This document shows, piece by piece, positions 15,469-22,983 of a stretch of DNA of 58,196 bases. The DNA comes from Nonomuraea rhodomycinica. GTDB taxonomy: Bacteria; Actinomycetota; Actinomycetes; Streptosporangiales; Streptosporangiaceae. The notes under the pieces are model-generated. The model did no database searches, had not been told where the DNA came from, and was given only the letters and a program-made list of their open reading frames with translations. Position 1 is the stretch's first letter, and the number at the start of each line of letters is the position of its first letter. The DNA lies in NCBI RefSeq assembly GCF_013363995.1, contig NZ_JABWGO010000022.1:1-58196 (forward strand). Reading direction: 5' to 3'. The position numbers and the translations under genes are program-made.

Positions 15469-16773
15469 ATGCTGGACGACCTCGCGCGCATCGGACGCGA
15501 CCCCTCCACCAACGGCTACGTCAGGGACGCCTGGTCGGCCGCCGACCTCGAGCTGCGCGAGTGGTTCAGGGGCGAGGCCGGCCGGCTCGGGCTCGACCTG
15601 CGCGAGGACCGCAACGGCAACCTGTGGGCGTGGTGGGGCGACCCGTCGCGCGAGCCCGGCGTCGTCACCGGCAGCCACCTCGACTCCGTGCGGCAGGGCG
15701 GCGCCTTCGACGGGCCGCTCGGCGTGGTCTCCGCCTTCGCGGCCCTCGACCTGCTGCGGCGGCGCGGCGTGCGGCCCGCCAGGCCGCTGGGCGTGGCCTG
15801 CTTCACCGACGAGGAGGGCGCCCGGTTCGGGGTGCCGTGCGTCGGGTCGCGGCTGCTGACCGGGGCGCTCGCCCCTGACCGGGCGCTCGGGCTGACCGAC
15901 GACGCCGGCGACACGCTCGCCGACGTCCTCACCCGGGCCGGCCGCCGGCCGGGCGACCTGGGCAAGGACGACGAGACCCTGGGCATGGTCGGCACGTTCG
16001 TGGAGCTCCACGTCGAGCAGGGCCGCGGGCTGGCCGCCACGGGCAGCCCGGTCGGCGTCGCGAGCGCGATCTGGCCGCACGGCCGCTGGCGCTTCGACTT
16101 CCGCGGCCGGGCCGACCACGCGGGCACCACCCGGCTGGAGGACCGCGACGACCCGATGCTGCCGTTCGCCCGCATGGTGCTCGCGGCCCGCGAGGCGGCG
16201 GTCCGGCACGGCGTGGTCGCGACCGTGGGCCGGGCCCGGATCTCGCCGGGCAACACCAACGCCGTGCCCGGCCTGGTGTCAGCCTGGCTCGACGCGCGCG
16301 GGGCCGCCGAGACGCAGGTGCGGGCGCTGGTGGCCGAGCTCGCCGAGGCGGCCGGGGTGGAGGCGGCCGAGGAGTCGTGGACGCCGGTGGTGGACTTCGA
16401 GGCGGGACTGCGCGACCGTCTCGCCGCCGTCGCCGGCCGCGCCCTCGCCGGCCCTGAAGCGGCGCCGGGAGAGGCCCGCGCCCTCGCCGGGTCGGACAAG
16501 GCGCCCGGAGAGGCCCGCGAGCTTGCCAGTCCGGCGGCGGCGCCCGGAGACGCCCGCGACCGCGTGCGGGCCGAGGTGGCGCCCGTGCCGGTGCTCCCGA
16601 CCGGCGCCGGGCACGACGCCGGGATCCTCGCGGCGGCCGGCGTGCCCACCGCGATGCTGTTCGTCCGCAACCCCACCGGCGTCTCGCACTCGCCCGAGGA
16701 GCACGCCGACCCCGCCGACTGCGAGACCGGGGTCGCCGTGCTCGCGAGCGTCCTGGAGGACCTGTGCCGCTGA
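15469..16773 (+). CDS. M20-family amidase (allantoate amidohydrolase/N-carbamoylase type)
   Basis: Binuclear zinc amidohydrolase of 434 residues. Metal-site motifs follow the family order: GSHLDSVRQGGAFDGPLG (His and bridging Asp), FTDEEGARFG (Glu), VELHVEQG (His) and SHSPEEHA (His near the C-terminus), with the small dimerisation domain in the middle. Named relatives cleave allantoate or N-carbamoyl amino acids. Here it is the first gene of a unit with hutF and hutI, and no HutG is present, so it may hydrolyse the N-formylglutamate made by HutF; this is an inference. Residues ~324-362 are a 3 x 13-residue repeat insertion not expected in the family. The start lacks a ribosome binding site and appears leaderless. 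Confidence 0.88.
   Translation: MLDDLARIGRDPSTNGYVRDAWSAADLELREWFRGEAGRLGLDLREDRNGNLWAWWGDPSREPGVVTGSHLDSVRQGGAFDGPLGVVSAFAALDLLRRRGVRPARPLGVACFTDEEGARFGVPCVGSRLLTGALAPDRALGLTDDAGDTLADVLTRAGRRPGDLGKDDETLGMVGTFVELHVEQGRGLAATGSPVGVASAIWPHGRWRFDFRGRADHAGTTRLEDRDDPMLPFARMVLAAREAAVRHGVVATVGRARISPGNTNAVPGLVSAWLDARGAAETQVRALVAELAEAAGVEAAEESWTPVVDFEAGLRDRLAAVAGRALAGPEAAPGEARALAGSDKAPGEARELASPAAAPGDARDRVRAEVAPVPVLPTGAGHDAGILAAAGVPTAMLFVRNPTGVSHSPEEHADPADCETGVAVLASVLEDLCR
16438..16554 (+). repeat. Three in-frame 39-bp repeats inside the M20 amidase gene
   Basis: Units begin at 16438, 16477 and 16516, encoding RALAGPEAAPGEA, RALAGSDKAPGEA and RELASPAAAPGDA. The insertion falls between LRDRLAAVAG and PVPVLPTGAGHDAG, probably a surface loop. 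Confidence 0.85.
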
Positions 16774-18089
16774 CGTACTGGTGCGAGCACGCCTGGCTGC
16801 CCGAGGGCGTCGCCGACGGCGTGCTCGTCGAGATCGACGGCGAGCGGATCACCCGGGTGACCCGCGGCGAGCCCGCGGGGGCCGAGCGGCTCGCCGGGCT
16901 CACCGTCCCGGGCCTGGCCAACGCCCACTCCCACGCCTTCCACCGGGCGCTGCGCGGCGTCACCCAGACGGGCCGCGGCGACTTCTGGACCTGGCGCGAG
17001 CAGATGTACGGCGTCGCCGCCCGCCTCGACCCCGACGGCTACCTCGCCCTCGCCCGCGCCGTCTACGCCGAGATGGCGCTGGCCGGGATCACCTGCGTCG
17101 GCGAGTTCCACTACCTGCACCACGGGCCGGACGGGCGGCCCTACGACGATCCCAACGCCATGGGCCACGCGCTCGTCGAGGCCGCCCGCGAGGCGGGGCT
17201 GCGGATCGCGCTGCTCGACGCCTGCTACCTGACGGGCGGGTTCGGCGAACCGCTGTCGGGCGCGCAGATCCGCTTCGGCGACGGCGACTCCGAGCGGTGG
17301 GCGGAGCGGGCCGAGGACCTGGCCGCCGCCTACGCGGGGCGGTCCGGCGTGGAGATCGGGGTGGCCGTCCACTCCGTGCGCGCGGTGCCGCCGGAGCACG
17401 TGCCCGTGGTGGCCGAGTTCTCTCACCGGCACGCCGTGCCGCTGCACGCCCACGTCTCCGAGCAGGTCGCCGAGAACGCGGCGTGCGTCGAGATGTACGC
17501 CGCGACCCCCGTGCGGATCCTGCACGAGCACGGCGCCCTCGGCCCGCGCTCCACCGCCGTCCACGCCACCCACCTGACCGAGGTGGACGTCGAGCTGCTC
17601 GGCCGGTCCGGCACCCATGTCTGCATGTGCCCCACCACCGAGCGCGACCTCGCCGACGGCATCGGCCCCGCCCGCGCGCTGTTCGACCGGGGCTCGCCGA
17701 TCACGCTCGGCTCCGACAGCCACGCCGTGATCGACCTGTTCGAGGAGGCGCGGGGCGTCGAGCTGGACGAGCGGCTGGCCAGCCACCGGCGCGGCCACTG
17801 GCGGGCCGCCGAGCTGCTGACCGCCGCCACCACCGCGGGCCACACCTCGCTCGGGTTCCCGGACGCGGGGATGCTCGTGCCGGGCGCGTGGGCCGACCTG
17901 GTGTCGGTGCGCCTGGACACGGTCCGTACGGCCGGCGCTGGGGCGACGCCGGAGGCGGTGGTGTACGCGGCGACGGCGGCGGACGTGCACTCGGTGATCT
18001 CGGGGGGCCGGCGGGTGGTGAGCGACGGCCGGCACGTGCTGGGCGACGTGGGCGCCATGCTGGCCGAGGCGATCGGACGGCTGCGATGA
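16764..18089 (+). CDS. hutF: Formimidoylglutamate deiminase
   Basis: Amidohydrolase-superfamily enzyme that converts N-formimidoyl-L-glutamate to N-formyl-L-glutamate and ammonia, the deiminase branch of histidine degradation. It has 441 residues. Metal ligands are visible in NAHSHAFHRA (HxH), the later histidine in LHAHVSEQ, and the Asp of LGSDSHAVIDLF. The start GTG at 16764 overlaps the end of the amidase gene by 10 bp, indicating translational coupling. hutI follows after a 52-bp gap. Confidence 0.94.
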   Translation: MPLTYWCEHAWLPEGVADGVLVEIDGERITRVTRGEPAGAERLAGLTVPGLANAHSHAFHRALRGVTQTGRGDFWTWREQMYGVAARLDPDGYLALARAVYAEMALAGITCVGEFHYLHHGPDGRPYDDPNAMGHALVEAAREAGLRIALLDACYLTGGFGEPLSGAQIRFGDGDSERWAERAEDLAAAYAGRSGVEIGVAVHSVRAVPPEHVPVVAEFSHRHAVPLHAHVSEQVAENAACVEMYAATPVRILHEHGALGPRSTAVHATHLTEVDVELLGRSGTHVCMCPTTERDLADGIGPARALFDRGSPITLGSDSHAVIDLFEEARGVELDERLASHRRGHWRAAELLTAATTAGHTSLGFPDAGMLVPGAWADLVSVRLDTVRTAGAGATPEAVVYAATAADVHSVISGGRRVVSDGRHVLGDVGAMLAEAIGRLR

Positions 18090-18141
18090 CGACCTACGGT
18101 ATCCGCGGGACGACGGGCGGGAACGCCAGGGGAGGGACGCC

Positions 18142-19326
18142 ATGACGGCGACGCTGATCGACGGGATCGGGCTGCTCTACACGGCCGACCCGGAGCGCGA
18201 GGAGCTCCGGGACGCGGCGCTCGTCGCCGAGGGCGGGCGCGTCGCCTGGGTGGGGCCCGCCGCCGAGGCGCCCCAGGCCGACCGGCGCGTGGACGCCGGG
18301 GGCCGGTGCGTCGTGCCGGGGTTCGTGGACAGCCACGCGCACCTCGTCTTCGCCGGCGACCGGACCGCCGAGTTCGAGGCCCGCATGTCCGGCCGCCCGT
18401 ACTCCGCGGGCGGCATCAGGTCCACGGTGGAGGCCACCCGCCGGGCCGGCGACGCCGAGCTGGCCACCCACGCCGCCGCCCTGGTGGCCGAGATGCTCGC
18501 GCAGGGCACCACCACGGTCGAGATCAAGAGCGGCTACGGGCTGAGCGTCGAGGACGAGCGGCGCTCGCTGGAGATCGCGACCGGGCTGACCGACGAGACG
18601 ACGTTCCTCGGGGCGCACGTGGTGCCGTCCGGCACGTCGGCCGACGACTACGTGCGGCTGGTCACGGGGGAGATGCTGGCGGCCTGCGCGCCGTACGCGA
18701 AGTGGGTGGACGTCTTCTGCGAGCGGGGGGCCTTCGACGGCGACCAGACGCGGGAGATCCTGCGGGCCGGGATCGCGGCCGGGCTCCAGGCCCGGGTGCA
18801 CGCCGCCCAGCTCGGCCCCGGCCCCGGCGTGCTGATCGCCTGCGAGCTGGGGGCGGCCTCGGCCGACCACTGCACCCACCTGACCGCCGCCGACGTGGAC
18901 GCGCTCGCCTCCTCCGGCACGGTGGCGACGCTCCTGCCCGGGGCGGAGTTCTCCACCCGCTCGCCGTACCCCGACGCGCGGCGGCTCCTCGACGCCGGGG
19001 TGACCGTCGCCCTGGCCACCGACTGCAACCCCGGCTCGTCGTTCACCTCCTCCATGCCGTTCTGCGTCGCGCTGGCCGTGCGGGAGATGGGGATGACGCC
19101 GCTGGAGGCGGTGCGGGCGGCCACGTACGGCGGGGCGCGCGCGCTGCGCCGTACGGACGTAGGCTGGCTGCGTCCGGGGGCCCGGGCCGATCTCGTGGTC
19201 CTCGACGCGCCCTCGTACGTACACCTCGCCTACCGGCCCGGCGTCCCCCTCGTTCACCAGGTCTTCCAGGCCGGTCTCCTCCTTGAGGAGGACATCCAGA
19301 ACCGTCCGCTGGTCGTACCCCTTTAG
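18142..19326 (+). CDS. hutI: Imidazolonepropionase
   Basis: Third step of histidine degradation: hydrolysis of 4-imidazolone-5-propionate to N-formimidoyl-L-glutamate by a zinc/iron amidohydrolase. It has 394 residues with the HxH motif in VDSHAHLVFAGDR, the substrate region in EIKSGYGL, a metal histidine in RVHAAQLGPG and the metal Asp in ATDCNPGSSFTSSM. The ATG at 18142 follows GGGAGGGAC. It is the last gene of the amidase-hutF-hutI unit, which lies behind the second hut operator. Confidence 0.97.
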   Translation: MTATLIDGIGLLYTADPEREELRDAALVAEGGRVAWVGPAAEAPQADRRVDAGGRCVVPGFVDSHAHLVFAGDRTAEFEARMSGRPYSAGGIRSTVEATRRAGDAELATHAAALVAEMLAQGTTTVEIKSGYGLSVEDERRSLEIATGLTDETTFLGAHVVPSGTSADDYVRLVTGEMLAACAPYAKWVDVFCERGAFDGDQTREILRAGIAAGLQARVHAAQLGPGPGVLIACELGAASADHCTHLTAADVDALASSGTVATLLPGAEFSTRSPYPDARRLLDAGVTVALATDCNPGSSFTSSMPFCVALAVREMGMTPLEAVRAATYGGARALRRTDVGWLRPGARADLVVLDAPSYVHLAYRPGVPLVHQVFQAGLLLEEDIQNRPLVVPL

Positions 19327-19392
19327 GGAATCTTTGCATCTCGCCGGACGTTGCCGGGTTATACAAGCAGCTGCGGAACGAGGTGCCTGGGG

Positions 19393-20334
19393 ATGGCAAG
19401 GCCTACGGGGAGTCGCACGCAGGAGCAGCACGTCGCCGAGCGCGATCTGCTGGGGACGTATCTGGCCGAGATCGGCCGGGTCCCGCTGCTCACGGCGGAG
19501 GAGGAGGTCGAGCTCGCCAAGCGCATCGAGGCGGGCCTCTTCGCCGAGCAGCTGCTCGACAGCGGGGGCTCGGAGCCGCGGATCGGGGACGCGGCCGACG
19601 AGGAGCTGGAGCGCCTGGCGGTGTCGGGCCGGCGGGCGAAGGACGAGTTCATCCAGGCCAACCTGCGGCTGGTCGTCGCGGTGGCGCGGAAGTATTCGGG
19701 GCGGGGCATGCCGCTGATCGACCTGGTCCAGGAGGGCAACCTGGGGCTGGTCCGGGCGGTGGAGAAGTTCGACTACAAGCGGGGCTACAAGTTCTCGACG
19801 TACGCCACGTGGTGGATCCGGCAGTCGGTGGGGCGGGCCATCCACGAGCAGGCGCGGCCGGTGCGGCTGCCCACGCACGCCGGCGAGCAGATGACCCGGC
19901 TGATGCGGGTGCGGCGCGACATGCTGGCCGAGTTCGACGTCGAGCCGACGGACGACGACCTCGCCGAGATCCTCGAACTGCCCATCGAGCGGGTGCGTGA
20001 GCTGCGCCGCTGGGCCTCCGACCCGGTGTCGCTCCAGCTCGGCGTGGGCGACGAGGACGAGACCGAGCTGGGCGACATGATCGCCGACGAGACCTGGGCC
20101 GACCCGGAGCAGCAGGCCATCGACATCCTGGAGCGCGAGCGGCTCGACGAGTGGCTGACCGGCCTGGAGGGCGACACGCGTGACATGCTGCGCTGGCGCT
20201 ACGGGCTGGTCGACGGGCGCGAGCACACGCTGACCGAGGTGGGCGAGCGCTACGGCATCGGCCGTGACCGCGCCCGCCGCATCGAGCGCGACGCGCTGGC
20301 GCGGCTGCGCCGCATGGCCACCGCCGCCGCCTGA
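19393..20334 (+). CDS. Group-2-like sigma-70 family RNA polymerase sigma factor
   Basis: 313-residue primary-like sigma factor without the long N-terminal extension of HrdB. Region 1.2 is DLLGTYLAEIGRVPLLTAEE. Region 2 includes LIDLVQEGNLGLVRAVEKFD and GYKFSTYATWWIRQS (-10 recognition and melting). Region 3 follows, and region 4 ends with the helix-turn-helix LTEVGERYGIGRDRARRIER (-35 recognition). The ATG at 19393 is preferred because conserved sequence starts soon after; an upstream in-frame codon at 19351 lacks support. TTATACA near 19360 may be its -10. It follows hutI by 66 bp in the same direction, but a regulatory link is unproven. Confidence 0.92.
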   Translation: MARPTGSRTQEQHVAERDLLGTYLAEIGRVPLLTAEEEVELAKRIEAGLFAEQLLDSGGSEPRIGDAADEELERLAVSGRRAKDEFIQANLRLVVAVARKYSGRGMPLIDLVQEGNLGLVRAVEKFDYKRGYKFSTYATWWIRQSVGRAIHEQARPVRLPTHAGEQMTRLMRVRRDMLAEFDVEPTDDDLAEILELPIERVRELRRWASDPVSLQLGVGDEDETELGDMIADETWADPEQQAIDILERERLDEWLTGLEGDTRDMLRWRYGLVDGREHTLTEVGERYGIGRDRARRIERDALARLRRMATAAA

Positions 20335-20373
20335 CCCGCCCGCCGCCTCCTCGGCCCTCCCGGCGTCCTGTCC

Positions 20374-20946
20374 TCAGGGCGTGGGGCCGAGGACGCGGCG
20401 CAGGAAGTCCTCCAGGGCGGCCTGGGCCGCCTCGGGGCCGCCGCCGCGCGCCACCAGCAGCGCGCTCTCGTTGACGGCCGCCAGCAGCATGTGCGCGTGC
20501 AGGTCGGCGAACTCCTCCGGCACCGCCTCCGCCGCCTGCAACGCCGCCTTCAGCATGCCGAACGCGTACCGCTCCTCCATGGCCCGCCAGCGCTCCCAGC
20601 CGAGCACCGAGGGCGCGTCGATCAGCACGATGCGGCGCACCACCGGGTCGCCCGCCAGTCGCATCCACTCCAGGCAGCCCGTCACCAGGGCCTGACGGGG
20701 ATCCTCGACGCCCCGCACCGAGGCGAGGATCGCCCGGCCCGTCTCCGCCTCGACGGCCTCCAGCACCGCCTCGAACAGCGCGTCCTTGCCCGCGTAGTGG
20801 TGGTAGAGCGCGCCCCGGCTCAGGCCCGACTCGTGCAGCACGGCCTCGATCGAGGTGCCCTCGTAGCCGTGCTCGGCGAACAGGCGGCGGGCGATGGCGA
20901 CCACCTTCTCGCGCGTGGCGGCGCCGCGCTCTGCCCTGGGACTCAT
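20374..20946 (-). CDS. TetR-family transcriptional regulator
   Basis: 190 residues with an N-terminal TetR helix-turn-helix (ATREKVVAIARRLFAEHGYE, GLSRGALYHHYAGKDALFEA) and an alpha-helical C-terminal ligand domain (TetR_C type; DPRQALVTGCLEWMRL, VVRRIVLIDAPSVLGWERWR). The ATG is at 20946. It is divergent from an alpha/beta hydrolase gene, and two related palindromes lie between them, so it probably represses both genes and is released by the hydrolase substrate or a related compound. Confidence 0.92.
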   Translation of the reverse strand: MSPRAERGAATREKVVAIARRLFAEHGYEGTSIEAVLHESGLSRGALYHHYAGKDALFEAVLEAVEAETGRAILASVRGVEDPRQALVTGCLEWMRLAGDPVVRRIVLIDAPSVLGWERWRAMEERYAFGMLKAALQAAEAVPEEFADLHAHMLLAAVNESALLVARGGGPEAAQAALEDFLRRVLGPTP

Positions 20947-20963
20947 GTCCCCACTCTAGACAT

Positions 20964-21005
20964 ACCGACTCTCGGTCGGTTAGTTTCCAGACCGACAGTC
21001 GGTCT
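20964..21005. promoter_or_regulatory. Two TetR-type operators in the divergent promoter region
   Basis: ACCGAC-N5-GTCGGT (20964-20980) and the perfect 17-bp palindrome AGACCGACAGTCGGTCT (20989-21005) share the ACCGAC half-site, with centres 25 bp apart. The halves are spaced 5 bp in one and 1 bp in the other, so two dimers or different affinities are likely. Confidence 0.75.
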
Positions 21006-21044
21006 GTTTTGCGGGCCCCAAGGCCCGGGGGAGTGGAGGACGCC

Positions 21045-21875
21045 ATGGCCAAGGTCGCCGGGCTGACGTACGTGGACGAGGGCGAAGGGCCCGTGACGCT
21101 GTTCCTGCACGGGGTGGGCACCAGCTCGCACCTGTGGCGGCACGTCGTCGCCGAGCTGCGCGGCGAGCGCCGCTGCGTGGCGCCCGACCTGCCCGTGCAC
21201 GGCGGCAGCGACATCCGCCAGGACCTGTCGCTGCCGGCGCTCGCGGACGCGGTCGAGGAGTTCTGCGCCGCGCTGGGGCTCGGCCCGGTCGACCTGGTCG
21301 CCAACGACACGGGCGGCGCCGTCGCCCAGCAGCTCGCCGTCCGCCACCCCGCGCGGCTGCGCACGCTCACGCTGACCAACTGCGACGTCCACGACGACAC
21401 GCCGCCCCCGGCGTTCCGGCCGACGGTCGAGCTGGCCGAGCGGGGGGAGCTGGCCGGGCTCGTCGGGGCCGTGCTCGACCGGCCGGAGCTGCTGTCGGCC
21501 ACCGCGTACGGCCAGAGCTACGAACGCCTCGACGACCCGGCGGCGGTCGTCGAGGCGTACCTGCGGCCCATCTTCGGCAAGCCGGGCGGCGGCAAGGCGT
21601 TCGAACGGCTGCTGACCTCGATCGACGCCAAGGACATGATCGCCATCGAGCCGGCGCTCACCCTGCTGGCCGTGCCCGCGCTCGTGGTGTGGGGCACGGG
21701 CGACGTCTTCTTCGAGACGCGGTGGGCGCGGTGGCTGCGCGACACGATCCCCGGCGTCAGGAGGGTCGTGGAGATCGAGGGCGGACGGCTGTTCTTCCCC
21801 GAGGAGCGGGCCGCCGAGCTGGTGCCCCACCTGCGCGCCTTCTGGGAGTCCGAGCGCGCGAGAGCGGGCGCCTGA
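21045..21875 (+). CDS. Alpha/beta hydrolase with an Asp-type nucleophile elbow
   Basis: 276-residue alpha/beta-hydrolase fold protein. LFLHGVGTSSHLW is the oxyanion segment and CVAPDLPVHGGSD the next conserved turn. The nucleophile elbow reads LVANDTGGAVAQ, with Asp88 where serine hydrolases have Ser, resembling haloalkane dehalogenases and epoxide hydrolases. The acid is probably Asp220 in VVWGTGDVFF. At the usual catalytic-His position the sequence is EGGRLFFPEERA, i.e. Arg248 rather than His, so normal turnover is doubtful unless another His substitutes. The ATG at 21045 has GGAGG upstream. Divergent TetR and twin operators suggest induction by a small molecule. Confidence 0.87.
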   Translation: MAKVAGLTYVDEGEGPVTLFLHGVGTSSHLWRHVVAELRGERRCVAPDLPVHGGSDIRQDLSLPALADAVEEFCAALGLGPVDLVANDTGGAVAQQLAVRHPARLRTLTLTNCDVHDDTPPPAFRPTVELAERGELAGLVGAVLDRPELLSATAYGQSYERLDDPAAVVEAYLRPIFGKPGGGKAFERLLTSIDAKDMIAIEPALTLLAVPALVVWGTGDVFFETRWARWLRDTIPGVRRVVEIEGGRLFFPEERAAELVPHLRAFWESERARAGA

Positions 21876-21882
21876 GCGCCCG
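21865..21882 (+). terminator. Hairpin with the hydrolase stop codon in its loop
   Basis: CGGGCGC-CTGA-GCGCCCG, a perfect 7-bp stem whose loop contains the TGA stop of the alpha/beta hydrolase gene; it lies between two converging genes. Confidence 0.4.
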
Positions 21883-21905
21883 TGCACCCTGGGGCGGGGG
21901 GCCGG

Positions 21906-22277
21906 TCAGCGCTCGGGCGCGGGGGTGATCTGGAAGTGCGCGGCCTTCCACTCGCCGTCCCGGCGCACCAGGGAGGTCGTCGCGTAGACGCGCATGGTCC
22001 GCTCGGTGGTGCCGCCGACGAGCATGTCGATCTCGACGGTGCTGGTGTGGATCGCGCTGTCCTCGGTCAGCATGACCACCCGGTGGTCGGACTGGTCGGT
22101 CCGCGTGTACGGGTTCTGGTTCTCGGCGAAGCCCCTGAGGATGGCGGCGCGGTCGGTCACCACGCCCCAGGGCGAGACGCTGAGGACGTCCTCGGTGAGG
22201 AAGCGGTCGTAGAAGGCGGCGTCGCCGTTCCGGTTGGCCTCCCACGCCTTCTCGGTCAGCGCGATCAGCTCGTCCAT
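21906..22277 (-). CDS. NTF2-like/SnoaL-like small protein
   Basis: 123 residues with the NTF2-like cone fold pattern: an N-terminal helix (DELIALTEKAWEANRNGDAA), FYDRFLTEDVLSVSPWG, then four strands (STVEIDMLVGG, RTMRVYATTSLVRRD, GEWKAAHFQITPAPE). Such DUF4440/SnoaL-like proteins include isomerases, lyases and binding proteins; no catalytic set is obvious. The ATG at 22277 has GGAGGAG 8-10 nt upstream, whereas an in-frame upstream start at 22322 has none. Divergent from the CGNR gene, with a palindrome between them. Confidence 0.85.
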   Translation of the reverse strand: MDELIALTEKAWEANRNGDAAFYDRFLTEDVLSVSPWGVVTDRAAILRGFAENQNPYTRTDQSDHRVVMLTEDSAIHTSTVEIDMLVGGTTERTMRVYATTSLVRRDGEWKAAHFQITPAPER

Positions 22278-22298
22278 GGGGGATCTCCTCCAGTCGGG

Positions 22299-22332
22299 TG
22301 ACACCGGTTTAAGTGGTGTCAAGTGTTACAGT
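22299..22332 (+). promoter_or_regulatory. Operator and -10 of a probable leaderless promoter for the CGNR gene
   Basis: TGACACC (22299-22305) and GGTGTCA (22315-22321) form a perfect 7-bp dyad with a 9-bp spacer. TACAGT (22327-22332) follows and ends six nt before GTG 22339. The same TACAGT-N6-start arrangement is seen before the amidase-hutF-hutI operon. Confidence 0.65.
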
Positions 22333-22338
22333 GTTCCC

Positions 22339-22959
22339 GTGGAGGACGCAAGCGGGATGCTGCTGACGGGCGGGGACGGGCAGCGGTTCAGGTTCGACGC
22401 GGGCACGCTGTGCCTGGAGTTCCTGCTCAGCGGGGCCGTGGAGCCGTGGGAGCTGCTGCGCGAGCCCGCCGACCTGGCGGCCTGGGCGCCCCTGACGCGG
22501 CTCGGGATCGAGGGGCCGGTCACGGCCGGGCCGGGCGACCTGACGGCGGCCAGGCGGCTGCGGGCCGCGATCTGGCGCCTCGCCGTGCGCTCCGCCGGGG
22601 CCGAGGGCGTCCCGGGGGTTCCGTCCCCGATCGAGGACCCGCCCGGCGAGGCGGCGTCCCCGGCCGGGGACGATCTGCGGGTGCTGAACGCCGCCGCCGC
22701 CGCGCCGCCGCCCGTGCCGGTGATCGGGGCGGACCGGGAGCGCGGCTGGGCCTACCCGGTGACGGCCTCGCAGTTCCTGTCGGCCGTGGCCCGGGACGCG
22801 ATCGACCTGTTCAGCGGCCCGCGGGCCGGGCGGGTGCGCATGTGCGCGGGGGACAACTGCTACCTGATCTTCCTCGACACCTCGCGCCCGGGGGCCCGCC
22901 GCTGGTGCTCGATGAGCCGCTGCGGCAACCGCCAGAAGCTCCGCACCCGCCGCTCGTAG
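22339..22959 (+). CDS. CGNR zinc-finger protein (ABATE domain)
   Basis: 206 residues from a GTG that directly follows the -10 by six bases (leaderless); ATG 22357 is an alternative. The N-terminal half begins RFRFDAGTLCLEFL, typical of the stress-induced ABATE domain, and the C-terminus holds the CGNR zinc finger: CAGDNCYLIFLDTS, then RRWCSMSRCGNRQK, giving four cysteines. These proteins are putative transcription factors. It may bind the palindrome in its own promoter and control the divergent NTF2-like gene. The middle (SPIEDPPGEAASPAGDD) is a Pro/Ala-rich linker. Confidence 0.88.
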   Translation: MEDASGMLLTGGDGQRFRFDAGTLCLEFLLSGAVEPWELLREPADLAAWAPLTRLGIEGPVTAGPGDLTAARRLRAAIWRLAVRSAGAEGVPGVPSPIEDPPGEAASPAGDDLRVLNAAAAAPPPVPVIGADRERGWAYPVTASQFLSAVARDAIDLFSGPRAGRVRMCAGDNCYLIFLDTSRPGARRWCSMSRCGNRQKLRTRRS

Positions 22960-22983
22960 GAGCGAAGGGGGGCCGGGAGAGGC

